DNA of 64,000 nt from Streptococcus dysgalactiae subsp. dysgalactiae (lineage in GTDB: Bacteria; Bacillota; Bacilli; Lactobacillales; Streptococcaceae): assembly GCF_900459225.1 (NCBI RefSeq), contig NZ_UHFH01000003.1:588501-652500 (forward strand). Direction: 5' to 3'. Position numbers and translations under genes: made by a program. A model generated the notes under the pieces. The model ran no database searches, was not told the origin of the DNA, and saw only the letters and a program-made list of their open reading frames with translations. Positions 47,162-55,204 of this stretch are shown piece by piece (within the stretch, counting starts at the first letter, position 1; each line of letters begins with the position of its first letter).

Positions 47162-48064
47162 ATGATTACTGCTATTGTTTTTGATGTAGATGACACAATT
47201 TACGACCAGCAAGCGCCTTATCGAATCGCCATGGAAAAGTGCTTCCCAGATTTTGATATGTCAGTAATGAATCAAGCTTATATTCGCTTTCGTCACTATT
47301 CAGATGTTGGATTTCCAAGAGTAATGGCAGGGGAGTGGACGACCGAACATTTCCGATTCTGGCGTTGTAAAGAAACACTACTTGAGTTTGGCTATAGAGA
47401 AATCGATGAAGCTACGGGAGTGCATTTTCAAGAGGTCTATGAACACGAGCTTGAGAATATTACCATGTTAGACGAGATGCGCATGACCTTGGATTTCTTA
47501 AAATCAAAGAATGTTCCAATGGGGATTATTACTAATGGGCCAACAGAACATCAGCTGAAAAAAGTTCGTAAATTAGGGCTTTATGATTATATTGATCCTA
47601 AGCGTGTCATTGTGAGCCAAGCAACAGGGTTTCAAAAACCAGAAAAAGAAATTTTTAACCTGGCGGCAGAACAGTTTGACATGAACCCACAAACCACACT
47701 ATATGTTGGGGATTCTTATGACAATGATATCATGGGGGCTTTTAATGGTGGGTGGCATTCGATGTGGTTTAACCATAGAGGACGTCAGTTAAAGCCAGGA
47801 ACTAAGCCTGTTTATGATGTGGCAATTGATAACTTTGAACAACTCTTTGGTGCTGTTAAGGTTCTCTTTGATTTGCCAGATAATAAATTTATTTTTGATG
47901 TCAATGACAAGAAAAATCCAATTTTACAGATGGGTATCAACAATGGTTTGATGATGGCAGCAGAGCGTTTGCTTGAAAGCAACATGAGCATTGACAAGGT
48001 GGTTATCTTGCTTCGATTAACCAAGCAACAAGAAAGGGTTTTGCGCTTAAAATATGCCAGATAA
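47162..48064 (+). CDS. HAD hydrolase, YjjG/pyrimidine-nucleotidase-like with C-terminal extension
   Basis: A 300-residue HAD phosphatase: motif I FDVDDTIYDQ, motif II ITNGPTEHQL, motif III K in FQKPEKEIF and motif IV YVGDSYDNDIMG. The core ends near residue 235. The last 60 residues (KNPILQMGINNGLMMAAERL ... LRLTKQQERVLRLKYAR) form an added helical region not present in standard YjjG (about 225-230 residues). YjjG-type enzymes dephosphorylate non-canonical or pyrimidine nucleotides; the role here is inferred. A bidirectional terminator follows. Confidence 0.85.
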   Translation: MITAIVFDVDDTIYDQQAPYRIAMEKCFPDFDMSVMNQAYIRFRHYSDVGFPRVMAGEWTTEHFRFWRCKETLLEFGYREIDEATGVHFQEVYEHELENITMLDEMRMTLDFLKSKNVPMGIITNGPTEHQLKKVRKLGLYDYIDPKRVIVSQATGFQKPEKEIFNLAAEQFDMNPQTTLYVGDSYDNDIMGAFNGGWHSMWFNHRGRQLKPGTKPVYDVAIDNFEQLFGAVKVLFDLPDNKFIFDVNDKKNPILQMGINNGLMMAAERLLESNMSIDKVVILLRLTKQQERVLRLKYAR

Positions 48065-48206
48065 AGAGTATCAGAGCCGTTCCTTTCGCTAAAGATTAAG
48101 TAATAAGGAGGCTAGCAAGTCACGTTTTCCTTGAGAGGAGGGGCCTACTTGTTGTCTTTTTTAGAAAATGACTGGAAAGATTATAACTCATTGGCACTAA
48201 TAGATT

Positions 48207-48244
48207 TAAAAAATCGTCCTAAATTAGTGTTAGGACGGTTTTTG
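48207..48244. terminator. Bidirectional terminator
   Basis: AAAAAATCGTCCTAA pairs with TTAGGACGGTTTTT around ATTAGTG. It lies between the HAD gene and the convergent phosphatase, touching the latter's stop codon. Confidence 0.8.
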
Positions 48245-48865
48245 TTATTCTGTAAAGGATTTATCGTTCCACTTTAAGCACTGAAAGTCTTGACCATTCT
48301 TGGTTTCAAGTATGGTTAAACTAGCATTGTCCAATCCATCTTTGGCCAACAGTAAAGCGGGTTCGAAACCTAAGAGTGACCGAATACTAGCAGTTAAATT
48401 GGCTCCATGTCCCACAATAAGGACATTATGATAGTTTTTGCAACCAAATGATTGAATCAGTTGCCACACCCGATGCGTGGTCTTGTAGATGGATTCTGCT
48501 TCAAATTGATGCGGTTTGAATTGGGCTAAATTATGACGAAAAGCTGATATCTGTTGAGGATAAATAGCTGTCATAGTGGCTATCTTTGCCTCTTCCAATT
48601 TGCCTAATCGCCACTCCCGAAGTTGATTAGTATGGTAAAGGATAGGCTCTTGGTCAAAAGAGTCCAAAATAATGGCTGCCGTAGCCATCGCTCTAGGAAG
48701 GTCACTGGTATAGACAGCATCAAAGGAAATTTTTGATAGCGACTTTCCTAATAAGCGAATCTCGTCTTTGGATTCTTCAAGTAGGGGTGAGTCACCGCCA
48801 GCTCCCTGAAAGCGCCCTTCCAAATTCCAGAGGGTTTTACCATGTCTTACAAAATATAATTTCAT
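48245..48865 (-). CDS. Histidine phosphatase (phosphoglycerate-mutase-like) protein
   Basis: A 206-residue member of the branch-1 histidine phosphatase family. It begins KLYFVRHGKTLWNLEGRFQGAGGDSPL with the catalytic RHG at residues 7-9. The second acid site is EWRLGKLEEAK and the second His is in VLIVGHGANL. It is likely a phosphatase rather than the glycolytic mutase because it is short. It starts 12 bases after the YccF gene in a minus-strand unit of three. Confidence 0.88.
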   Translation of the reverse strand: MKLYFVRHGKTLWNLEGRFQGAGGDSPLLEESKDEIRLLGKSLSKISFDAVYTSDLPRAMATAAIILDSFDQEPILYHTNQLREWRLGKLEEAKIATMTAIYPQQISAFRHNLAQFKPHQFEAESIYKTTHRVWQLIQSFGCKNYHNVLIVGHGANLTASIRSLLGFEPALLLAKDGLDNASLTILETKNGQDFQCLKWNDKSFTE

Positions 48866-48877
48866 AAAAAGATCCCT

Positions 48878-49243
48878 TTAAAGGTAAGTGATTCGAGCAC
48901 CAAAAGGAAAGAGACTGATGAGAGCTAACTTGAGACACTGACCTGCAAAAGGAATGCCGATAATGGAAATACAGAGTAAAAGAGCAGAGGTAAGGTGCAT
49001 CACCGCTAGGCTCCAACCACAGATTAACATCCAGAGGAGATTTAAGATGAGGCTATCAGTTCCTGTACCGATGTCGATAGTTTTACCGAAAGGAAATAAC
49101 CCAAAATTGCCGATTTTAAAGCATTGAAGGCCAAAAGGGATACCAATAACCGTTAAGCACAGCAAAATACCGATAAAAGACCAGGCCAACCAAGCCCAAA
49201 AACCAGAAAAGATAAACCAAATCATATTTGCAACAGTTCTCAT
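48878..49243 (-). CDS. YccF-domain membrane protein
   Basis: A 121-residue protein with two copies of a YccF-type hydrophobic repeat: WLAWSFIGILLCLTVIGIPFGLQCFKIGNFGLFPFG and LLCISIIGIPFAGQCLKLALISLFPFG. The repeated IGIPFGxQCxK motif is diagnostic. The function is unknown. Its start overlaps the YbaK gene's stop by four bases, and it is followed by the histidine phosphatase, so the three form an operon. Confidence 0.88.
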   Translation of the reverse strand: MRTVANMIWFIFSGFWAWLAWSFIGILLCLTVIGIPFGLQCFKIGNFGLFPFGKTIDIGTGTDSLILNLLWMLICGWSLAVMHLTSALLLCISIIGIPFAGQCLKLALISLFPFGARITYL

Positions 49244-49719
49244 TTTTTCTCCTTTAAATCAGCAAAGCTTGCTCCAACGAAATCGGCTAAGGTGTGACTG
49301 TCGATTTGAAAAGAACGTCCAATCTCACCAGCAGAGACGATCATCTGTCCCTTCTCGAGGGCTGTTTCATCAATAAAAATAGGAAAGGAATGCTTTTGAC
49401 GAATCCCAACAGGATTGTTTGCCCCGTGAACGTAGCCAGTTGTCTTTTGCAAGTCTTTTTGAGGAATCATAGCGACTTTCTTATTACCAGAGACTTTTGC
49501 CAGTTGCTTTTCAGACAAGTGTTCTGTCAAAGGGATAATCCCAATCAGAGGTCCCGTTTTATCCCCGATGAGGGCGAGGGTTTTATAAATATCAGAAGCT
49601 TGAATGCCTGAGGGCAAATCACCTTCTAAAGCATTAAGACTCAGTCCCTGGTGAGCGATGTGAGCCTTATCTAATATTTGTTCCACTAATGTTTTTTTGC
49701 GTTTTGTTTTTTTAGCCAT
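49240..49719 (-). CDS. YbaK/EbsC-family Cys-tRNA(Pro) deacylase-like protein
   Basis: A 159-residue protein of the YbaK/ProX editing family, which removes wrongly attached amino acids from tRNA(Pro). It has the catalytic-site Lys region GNKKVAMIPQKDL and the family motif GYVHGANNPVGIRQKHSFPIFIDETAL near the C terminus. The Lys-rich MAKKTKRKKTLVEQIL start at 49719 is chosen after AAGGA; a TTG two codons upstream is less likely. First gene of a three-gene minus-strand unit. Confidence 0.9.
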   Translation of the reverse strand: MAKKTKRKKTLVEQILDKAHIAHQGLSLNALEGDLPSGIQASDIYKTLALIGDKTGPLIGIIPLTEHLSEKQLAKVSGNKKVAMIPQKDLQKTTGYVHGANNPVGIRQKHSFPIFIDETALEKGQMIVSAGEIGRSFQIDSHTLADFVGASFADLKEKK

Positions 49720-49810
49720 GATCAAGTCCTTATCATTGTTTTAAACATAAAAAATAGTATAACACTAACATTATACCATTTTTTTAAGTTTGCTTTCAAA
49801 TTGTTAAAGC

Positions 49811-50374
49811 TTAGTCTCTTGGATCAAAAAATTGAGTTTGGGTTGGCAAGATAAGCAAGAGGGCCAAAAGCGTGATTAATAAAGTAAGCAATCCAGAAGT
49901 TCCATTGACAGTAAAGGAATACCAGATGGCAGACATCCCTTTTGGAGCATAGCTTCCCCAGAAAATAACACCTGCAATAAAGTGCCAGAGGTAGCGTACC
50001 CCAACGGCTAAGATAGTAGCCATTAAGGCGATAAGCAAGGCAAAAGGCTTTTTTTGTTCTTTTAAGGTTTTGACAAGACTATCAGAGAAGATTCCTGCTA
50101 ATCCCATTGAAATAAAGGCTAAAATATACTCGATAAAGACTTGGGACATGCTGAGATAGTAAACTTTTCCAAGTGCAAAATGTAATAGTCCCCAAATAAG
50201 TCCCGCAAGCAATCCATATTTCAACCCACGTCTCAAAGAGAAAATAACCAGAGGAATAGCACCATATGAGGGGCTAAACCATCCTGCAAAATCTGGAATG
50301 AAGGAAAGTGCCATTGCTAGGGCAGCAAAAATAGCAGCTTCGATAAGGTATTTGACATTTGTGTTTTTTGACAT
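49811..50374 (-). CDS. thiT: Thiamine ECF transporter S component ThiT
   Basis: A 187-residue membrane protein with six helices that binds thiamine and docks on the shared EcfAAT module, which is not in this window. Typical sequence features are LIEAAIFAALAMALSFIP, GAIPLVIFSLRRGLKYGLLAGLIWGLLH and VRYLWHFIAGVIFWGSYAPKG, the last holding thiamine-site residues. The start MSKNTNVKYL follows AAAAGGAG. A TPP riboswitch lies in the leader, which confirms thiamine as the substrate. Confidence 0.95.
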   Translation of the reverse strand: MSKNTNVKYLIEAAIFAALAMALSFIPDFAGWFSPSYGAIPLVIFSLRRGLKYGLLAGLIWGLLHFALGKVYYLSMSQVFIEYILAFISMGLAGIFSDSLVKTLKEQKKPFALLIALMATILAVGVRYLWHFIAGVIFWGSYAPKGMSAIWYSFTVNGTSGLLTLLITLLALLLILPTQTQFFDPRD

Positions 50375-50429
50375 AAAAAAACTCCTTTTCAGAGACAAAA
50401 AGAGCATTGTTTTCCCAACTATTATCGTT

Positions 50430-50515
50430 TGGTCACAATCCCTACGCTTGTACTAGCAAGATCAGGTCCTCAGGATTTCGCAATTGCGATCTCAGCCAAA
50501 GCACTCCTTTGTGAA
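50430..50515 (-). promoter_or_regulatory. TPP (thi-box) riboswitch controlling thiT
   Basis: Read on the minus strand, the leader contains the conserved pieces GGAGTGC, GGCTGAGAT, CCTGATCT and AAGCGTAGGGA in the proper order. The riboswitch ends about 60 bases before the thiT start; the intervening region holds the ribosome-binding site AAAAGGAG that it could expose or hide. Confidence 0.92.
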
Positions 50516-50625
50516 TCATTATATTTTTCTATATTATATGATGCCGTGAAAGCCCTGTCAAGAAAGTTGGCTTACCATCTAAACTTTAGAATGACAAGAC
50601 GAGCAGGAGCAGGAGTTATCAAACG

Positions 50626-50651
50626 TAAAAAAAGCCAGTTTCTAAACTGGT
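50626..50651 (-). terminator. Terminator of the GH25 gene
   Basis: CCAGTTT and AAACTGG form a short hairpin followed, on the minus strand, by a T-run (A7 on the plus strand at about 50627). Confidence 0.75.
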
Positions 50652-50654
50652 CTT

Positions 50655-51497
50655 TTAGTTCTTAATCTTTCCAAAGAGTTTTTCAAACGTTTTTTTAGTG
50701 TCCTTAGTTACAGCAATTTGATTCAAATCCAAGGGATGGTTAAAACCGTTGATGTAGCCTTGTGAAGTGTATTGGTGCAAATCGTAATCTAAAGTTGTAT
50801 TAGGAGCGGCCTCGTAATAACCTGAATCGCTACCATAAGTGGGAATCCAAATGGCATCAAAACCTTTTGTTGAGATCTCTTGTTCAGCCATAAAGTAGGT
50901 CCCAATATACAAACCGACATTTTCAGCCCCTAGTTTCTTAAGTTCTTCTCTAAATGCTTTAACACCTTTGTTCATATCTTTCATCGTCACTTCTTCGACA
51001 TCAATCCAATAATAAGTTGGATTAAAAGGAGCGGCATTTTTGTAGAAGGCTCTTGCTTCTTCTCGCATTTCTTTGGCGCTGCGTCCAAGGGCATAGCTGT
51101 AAACAGCCACAGGGACATCACGCTTTTGGAATTCCTTGATGTGTTTTTTAAAAGATTTGTCAATTCCGGTGGTAAAAGCCGCATTATTATGGGCTGTGAT
51201 TTGTGACCCTCCATAGACACGAACAATTGCCCCAGAGATGTTATGTGATAAAGTGTCATAATCAATTTCTTCTGGGAGTTGCCAACCGGAAACATCAATA
51301 ATAGGATTTAAAACAAAGTCTTCAGTCTCACTTGTGCTTGGTTTAGTTGAACTACTGGTTGCAATAGGAATATTAGCCTTTGCTTGCTCAAGCTCTTTTT
51401 GTTTCGCTTGATTAGCGTGTAACTTTCCAATGATTAATACCATTGCCAGTAGCGCAAAGAAGACGAGCACAACAATAGGTTTTATTCTTCTTCTCAT
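50655..51497 (-). CDS. Membrane-anchored GH25 lysozyme-like muramidase
   Basis: A 280-residue protein with an N-terminal signal anchor (residues 6-24, IVVLVFFALLAMVLIIGKL), a linker rich in Ser/Thr, and a GH25 domain. Catalytic-type acidic residues are in NPIIDVSGWQ and in YYWIDVEEV, with the barrel end DYDLHQYTSQGYINGFNHPLDLN. GH25 enzymes hydrolyse the MurNAc-GlcNAc bond of peptidoglycan. The protein is probably tethered outside the membrane and used in wall remodelling; a link to VicRK control is plausible but not shown. Confidence 0.88.
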   Translation of the reverse strand: MRRRIKPIVVLVFFALLAMVLIIGKLHANQAKQKELEQAKANIPIATSSSTKPSTSETEDFVLNPIIDVSGWQLPEEIDYDTLSHNISGAIVRVYGGSQITAHNNAAFTTGIDKSFKKHIKEFQKRDVPVAVYSYALGRSAKEMREEARAFYKNAAPFNPTYYWIDVEEVTMKDMNKGVKAFREELKKLGAENVGLYIGTYFMAEQEISTKGFDAIWIPTYGSDSGYYEAAPNTTLDYDLHQYTSQGYINGFNHPLDLNQIAVTKDTKKTFEKLFGKIKN

Positions 51498-51820
51498 TAT
51501 TGCTATTGTACCTTAATTACTGGGAAAAATCAAAATATCCTAACTATTTCCTTATATTATCTTGCATTTTAAAGAGTTCGTGCTAAAAGGGTCAAGAATC
51601 GAGCGAGAGCCTATGTAAGAAATCATTCCTCAAGTTAGTATATAGCTATAGTCTATATCAGTGAACGGAATAAGCTAGTCTTTAACTATATCGTATAAGA
51701 GTAGGATAGCTTCTTTATTAAGTTATCCTCATTTTATGTTAGTTTTATAAGAAATGAGCCCAAAACTGGCTAAGTGCTCTAAAATCTGTCATAATAGAAA
51801 AAAAACAAGAAAGAGAAATT
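51498..51820. other. Intergenic region between the GH25 and ECF S-component genes
   Basis: No coding frame with a ribosome-binding site is seen. It must carry two divergent promoters. A weak hairpin (AGGATAGCTT/AAGTTATCCT, 51706-51732) lies in the leader of the downstream gene. I see no recognisable riboswitch. Confidence 0.5.
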
Positions 51821-52324
51821 ATGTCAACTAAGGTTGTTAGTCGAATCGCTGTGATGTCTGCCCTTTGTGTAGTACTTCGCATTGCTTTTAGTAGTCTTCC
51901 TAATGTCCAGCCTGTGACGGCTATTTTTTTAGTATATCTTCTTTATTTTGGGTTAGCAGAAGCTAGTTTAGTCATGATGTTATGCTTATTGTCCTCATCT
52001 TTTTTACTTGGCTTTGGTCCCTGGGTTTTCTGGCAAATCACGTGTTTTGCTTTCATTCTCTTGCTTTGGCGGTATATCTTTTATCCCTTAACGCTGAAAG
52101 TAAAACGCCACCAAATTATCTATCAGGCTGTTTTTGCTGGCTTTGGGGGATTTCTTTATGGGGTGCTGATAGATACTTGTTTTGCGTATTTGTATAGTAT
52201 GCCTTGGTGGAGCTATGTTTTAGCAGGGATGCCCTTTAATATAGCGCATGCTTTATCAACTCTCGTCTTTTTTCCAGTTATTATGATGTTATTTAGGAGG
52301 TTAATCGGTGAACAAAGGATTTAA
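51821..52324 (+). CDS. ECF transporter S-component-like membrane protein
   Basis: A 167-residue protein with five or six hydrophobic segments (RIAVMSALCVVLRIAFSSL at the start, containing the small-residue AxxxA-type helix used to dock on EcfT). It overlaps a DUF4430 lipoprotein gene by 17 bases. An S component paired with DUF4430 resembles the cobalamin or related vitamin uptake sets in lactic acid bacteria. No cobalamin riboswitch is seen, so the ligand is uncertain. Confidence 0.7.
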   Translation: MSTKVVSRIAVMSALCVVLRIAFSSLPNVQPVTAIFLVYLLYFGLAEASLVMMLCLLSSSFLLGFGPWVFWQITCFAFILLLWRYIFYPLTLKVKRHQIIYQAVFAGFGGFLYGVLIDTCFAYLYSMPWWSYVLAGMPFNIAHALSTLVFFPVIMMLFRRLIGEQRI

Positions 52325-52691
52325 AACAGGATTTTTAGCACTTGTTGCTATGCTACTAGTGGCTTGCTCGCAAGGAACAAAACAAACACAGACTCCAAGC
52401 GTCCCCAAATCAGACCATCACGTTCGCTTAGTTGTTAAAGAAGACACCAATACTGTTGACGAAAAAGTTTCTTTTGAGGAAGGAGACACAGTGCTTGAGG
52501 TCCTCAAAGATAATTATGAGGTCAAAGAAAAAGATGGCTTTATCACTGCTATTGATGGTATTGAACAAGATACGAAAGCTAACAAATACTGGCTTTTTAA
52601 GGTCAATGGAAAGATGGCAGATAAGGGTGCCGATCAAATTACTGTTAAAGATGGTGATAGCATTGAATTTTATCAAGAAGTTTTTAAATAG
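52308..52691 (+). CDS. DUF4430-domain lipoprotein
   Basis: A 127-residue lipoprotein: signal peptide MNKGFKTGFLALVAMLLVAC with lipobox LVAC, then a DUF4430 domain (EEGDTVLEVLKDNYEVKEKDGFITAIDGI ... YWLFKVNGKMADKGADQITVKDGDSIEF). This fold is also found at the C terminus of transcobalamin-type proteins. The GTG start follows AGGAGG within the S-component gene, so the two are coupled. It may capture a ligand at the surface and pass it to the S component, which is an inference. Confidence 0.82.
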   Translation: MNKGFKTGFLALVAMLLVACSQGTKQTQTPSVPKSDHHVRLVVKEDTNTVDEKVSFEEGDTVLEVLKDNYEVKEKDGFITAIDGIEQDTKANKYWLFKVNGKMADKGADQITVKDGDSIEFYQEVFK

Positions 52692-52698
52692 TAACTAT

Positions 52699-52738
52699 AA
52701 TATAAAATAGACTTGGCACGCCAAGTCTATTTTATATT
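52699..52738. terminator. Bidirectional terminator (perfect palindrome)
   Basis: An 18-bp perfect stem, AATATAAAATAGACTTGG and its complement, has a CACG loop. The right arm runs into the stop codon of the convergent glutathione peroxidase gene. Confidence 0.88.
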
Positions 52739-53216
52739 AACCAAGAAGTGCTTTAAGGTCTTCTTCAATTAGTTTAGGATTTGTCTTTGAGGAATAGCGT
52801 TTAATGACTTGACCATTTTGGTCAATGAGAAATTTAGCGAAATTCCATTCGATGCGTTTCCCAAGGGGCCCACTTTTTTCTTCTTTTAACCAGGTAAACA
52901 AAGGATCAGCGTCTTTACCATTTACTTTGATTTTTGCAAAGCGAGGGAAAGTAGTGTGATAGGTTAAGCTGCAAAAGCGATTAATCTCTTCGGCTTCCCC
53001 TGGAGTTTGATTTAAAAATTGGTTGCAAGGAAAATCTAAGACCTCAAATCCCTTGTCATGGTATGTGTCATATAGTGCTTGCAAGGCCTGGTATTGCGGG
53101 GTTAGCCCACATTTGGTAGCTGTATTCACGACCAAAACCACTTTTTCTTTGTAGTTAATTAGTGAGATGTCACTGCCATCCTGAGCCTTAACCGTAAAAT
53201 CATAGAGATTAGGCAT
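52737..53216 (-). CDS. gpoA: Glutathione peroxidase-type thiol peroxidase
   Basis: A 159-residue peroxidase. The active-site Cys is in NTATKCGLTPQYQAL, followed by LDFPCNQFLNQTPG (with a second Cys as possible resolving residue) and WNFAKFLIDQNGQV, which holds the catalytic Trp/Asn set. It reduces peroxides using glutathione or thioredoxin; in streptococci it contributes to oxidative stress tolerance. The MPNLYDF start lies eight bases inside the pepF end, so the two are coupled. Confidence 0.93.
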   Translation of the reverse strand: MPNLYDFTVKAQDGSDISLINYKEKVVLVVNTATKCGLTPQYQALQALYDTYHDKGFEVLDFPCNQFLNQTPGEAEEINRFCSLTYHTTFPRFAKIKVNGKDADPLFTWLKEEKSGPLGKRIEWNFAKFLIDQNGQVIKRYSSKTNPKLIEEDLKALLG

Positions 53217-55008
53217 GTGACATATCCTCGGTGTAACTGATAATTTGGTCAACGGTATCACTCAAGAATTGAATGGTATCCCGAAGAGGTTTTTCAGTGG
53301 CAATGTCTGCCCCAATCAACATAGCAGTATCAAGAGGCGTACGGCTACCACCTGATTTTAGGAAGTCAAGCCATTCTTCAGCTCCATTTGGGTTATTTTT
53401 GAGGTTGAGGTAACCAGCTGTTGAAATAACAAGACCAGCAGAATAGGTGTAACTATATAAGCCCATGTAGTAATGCGCTTGGCGCATCCAGGTAAGAGCT
53501 GCGTCATCGTCAATGTCAACGGCATCTCCCCAGAAGTCTGTTAAGACCTCTTTCATCATGGCATTTAATTGGTCAGCTCCAAAGGTACCGCCTTCTTCAA
53601 TAAGGGTGTAAACCTTACGTTGGAAAGCCGCTTCCAATAGGTGAGTGATGAAGTTATGGAAGTAGGTGTCTGTTAAACGGTGAGCAAGGGCAAAACGTTT
53701 TTGACGAGGGTCATCAAATTGATGTTCCAGGTAATCACTAAGCATCAATTCATTAAAGGTTGATGGCGCTTCGACATAATAAGTTGACATATGGGTGTTG
53801 AAGTAACTTTGGTGATTATCAGAGAAAATAAATTGGCCAGAGTGCCCGATTTCATGAATGAGCGTGTAGACATCAGACATTCTACCAGTCCAGCTCATTA
53901 AGACATACGGATGGACCTTGTAAGGATCAGCGGCATAACCACCAGAATCTTTATTGGCATTAGCAGCAAAGTCAACCCAACGCTCTGTCTGATAACGTTC
54001 GATTTCTTTCGTGTATTCTTGTCCTAATGGGGCTAAAGACTTCATCACGAGGTCATAGGCACCATCAATGCTAACTTCTGGATTGAGATCATTGTCAATA
54101 TCTAGCTTCCAGTCAGCAAAAGTCATTTTCTCAAGACCGTTGACTTGGGCGACGTGTTTTAAGAATTTCTGAGCAACCGGTCCAAATTCAGTCATGATGA
54201 GATCAATTTGGCGGTCGAACAAGCTACGATCCACTTCCTGTTCAGCTAGAAGGTAATCAAAGACAGAAGCGTAGCCTTTCATATCAGCTAACAATTTTTC
54301 AGATTTAACCTTAGCCAAATAAGCAGCAGCAGCTGTATTTTGGTGTTTACGGAGACCTTTTGAGAAGGAACGGAAAGCTTTGTCACGAATCTCAGCATTT
54401 TCGTGATTTTGATAAAAGTTTTCATAAGAGACAAAGCTATTTTTGTAGGTTTTGCCATCCACCTCAAAATCATCCATGTCAAAGTCACCAGCCCGCATTT
54501 TGGTGTAAATATCATAAGGTGCATTGATGACCTCGCGTAAGTTAGCTAGAGCCTTTTCCACATCAGGACTGAGCAGGTGTTCTTTTTGGATTTTTGCCAT
54601 GCGAATAGCTGCGCTAAAATGAGGGTTCTTTTCTAATGTATCTAGCACCTCAAGGTCGGCATTGGCTAAGGCAGTGTCAAAGAAGCTAAGGGCAACGCTA
54701 GCTTTAGTCATGAAATCATCACCAGCCTGAGCAATTTGAGCAAATGACTCACTTGAAAAATCAGTGGTTTGAGGCATAAAGGCATAGGTGCCAATATGAC
54801 TCATTTGAATATAGATGTGCTCGATTTCCATAAAGGCTTGAGTGAAATCGTCAACAGAGGTTAATTGACCTTCATAGTTTCGTTTAAACACCTCAACATC
54901 TTGTAAGGCTTTTTCAATAGCGAGTAAAAAATCTTGGCGGTCTTTGTAGAGCGCTGTTAAATCCCAAAGTTCATTTTCAGGAAATTCTGAACGTTTTTTT
55001 AATTCCAT
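53209..55008 (-). CDS. pepF: Oligoendopeptidase F
   Basis: A 599-residue zinc metallopeptidase of family M3 that degrades short peptides in the cytoplasm. The zinc motif is IHEIGHSGQFIFS with the third ligand Glu in YYVEAPSTFNELMLSDYL. The length is standard. AAGGAGACC precedes the ATG. It is the first gene of a two-gene minus-strand operon with glutathione peroxidase and divergent from ppc. Confidence 0.96.
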   Translation of the reverse strand: MELKKRSEFPENELWDLTALYKDRQDFLLAIEKALQDVEVFKRNYEGQLTSVDDFTQAFMEIEHIYIQMSHIGTYAFMPQTTDFSSESFAQIAQAGDDFMTKASVALSFFDTALANADLEVLDTLEKNPHFSAAIRMAKIQKEHLLSPDVEKALANLREVINAPYDIYTKMRAGDFDMDDFEVDGKTYKNSFVSYENFYQNHENAEIRDKAFRSFSKGLRKHQNTAAAAYLAKVKSEKLLADMKGYASVFDYLLAEQEVDRSLFDRQIDLIMTEFGPVAQKFLKHVAQVNGLEKMTFADWKLDIDNDLNPEVSIDGAYDLVMKSLAPLGQEYTKEIERYQTERWVDFAANANKDSGGYAADPYKVHPYVLMSWTGRMSDVYTLIHEIGHSGQFIFSDNHQSYFNTHMSTYYVEAPSTFNELMLSDYLEHQFDDPRQKRFALAHRLTDTYFHNFITHLLEAAFQRKVYTLIEEGGTFGADQLNAMMKEVLTDFWGDAVDIDDDAALTWMRQAHYYMGLYSYTYSAGLVISTAGYLNLKNNPNGAEEWLDFLKSGGSRTPLDTAMLIGADIATEKPLRDTIQFLSDTVDQIISYTEDMSHA

Positions 55009-55204
55009 AATGGTCTCCTTAACTTATGATTACCACTAGTATAACAGAATTTGGCTAGGATATAACAGAAAAATTGTTCCATACATTAAAGACGATAAAA
55101 CGCTTACTTTCGATAAAAAGCAAACATTCCACTTTAGAGTGCTTTCATTTCTAGTAAAAAGTGGTATGATAAAAAGAGAAGCTAACAGAGGAGGAGTCAA
55201 TAGT

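Noticed and set aside
48151..48276. TTG-initiated frame after GAGGAGGGG, running through the terminator between the HAD and phosphatase genes
   Set aside because: The frame crosses a strong terminator and continues antisense into the phosphatase gene. The sequence has no family features.
51498..51820. Possible riboswitch upstream of the ECF S-component gene
   Set aside because: I could not find conserved pieces of cobalamin, riboflavin, TPP, folate or other known riboswitches; only a weak hairpin is visible.
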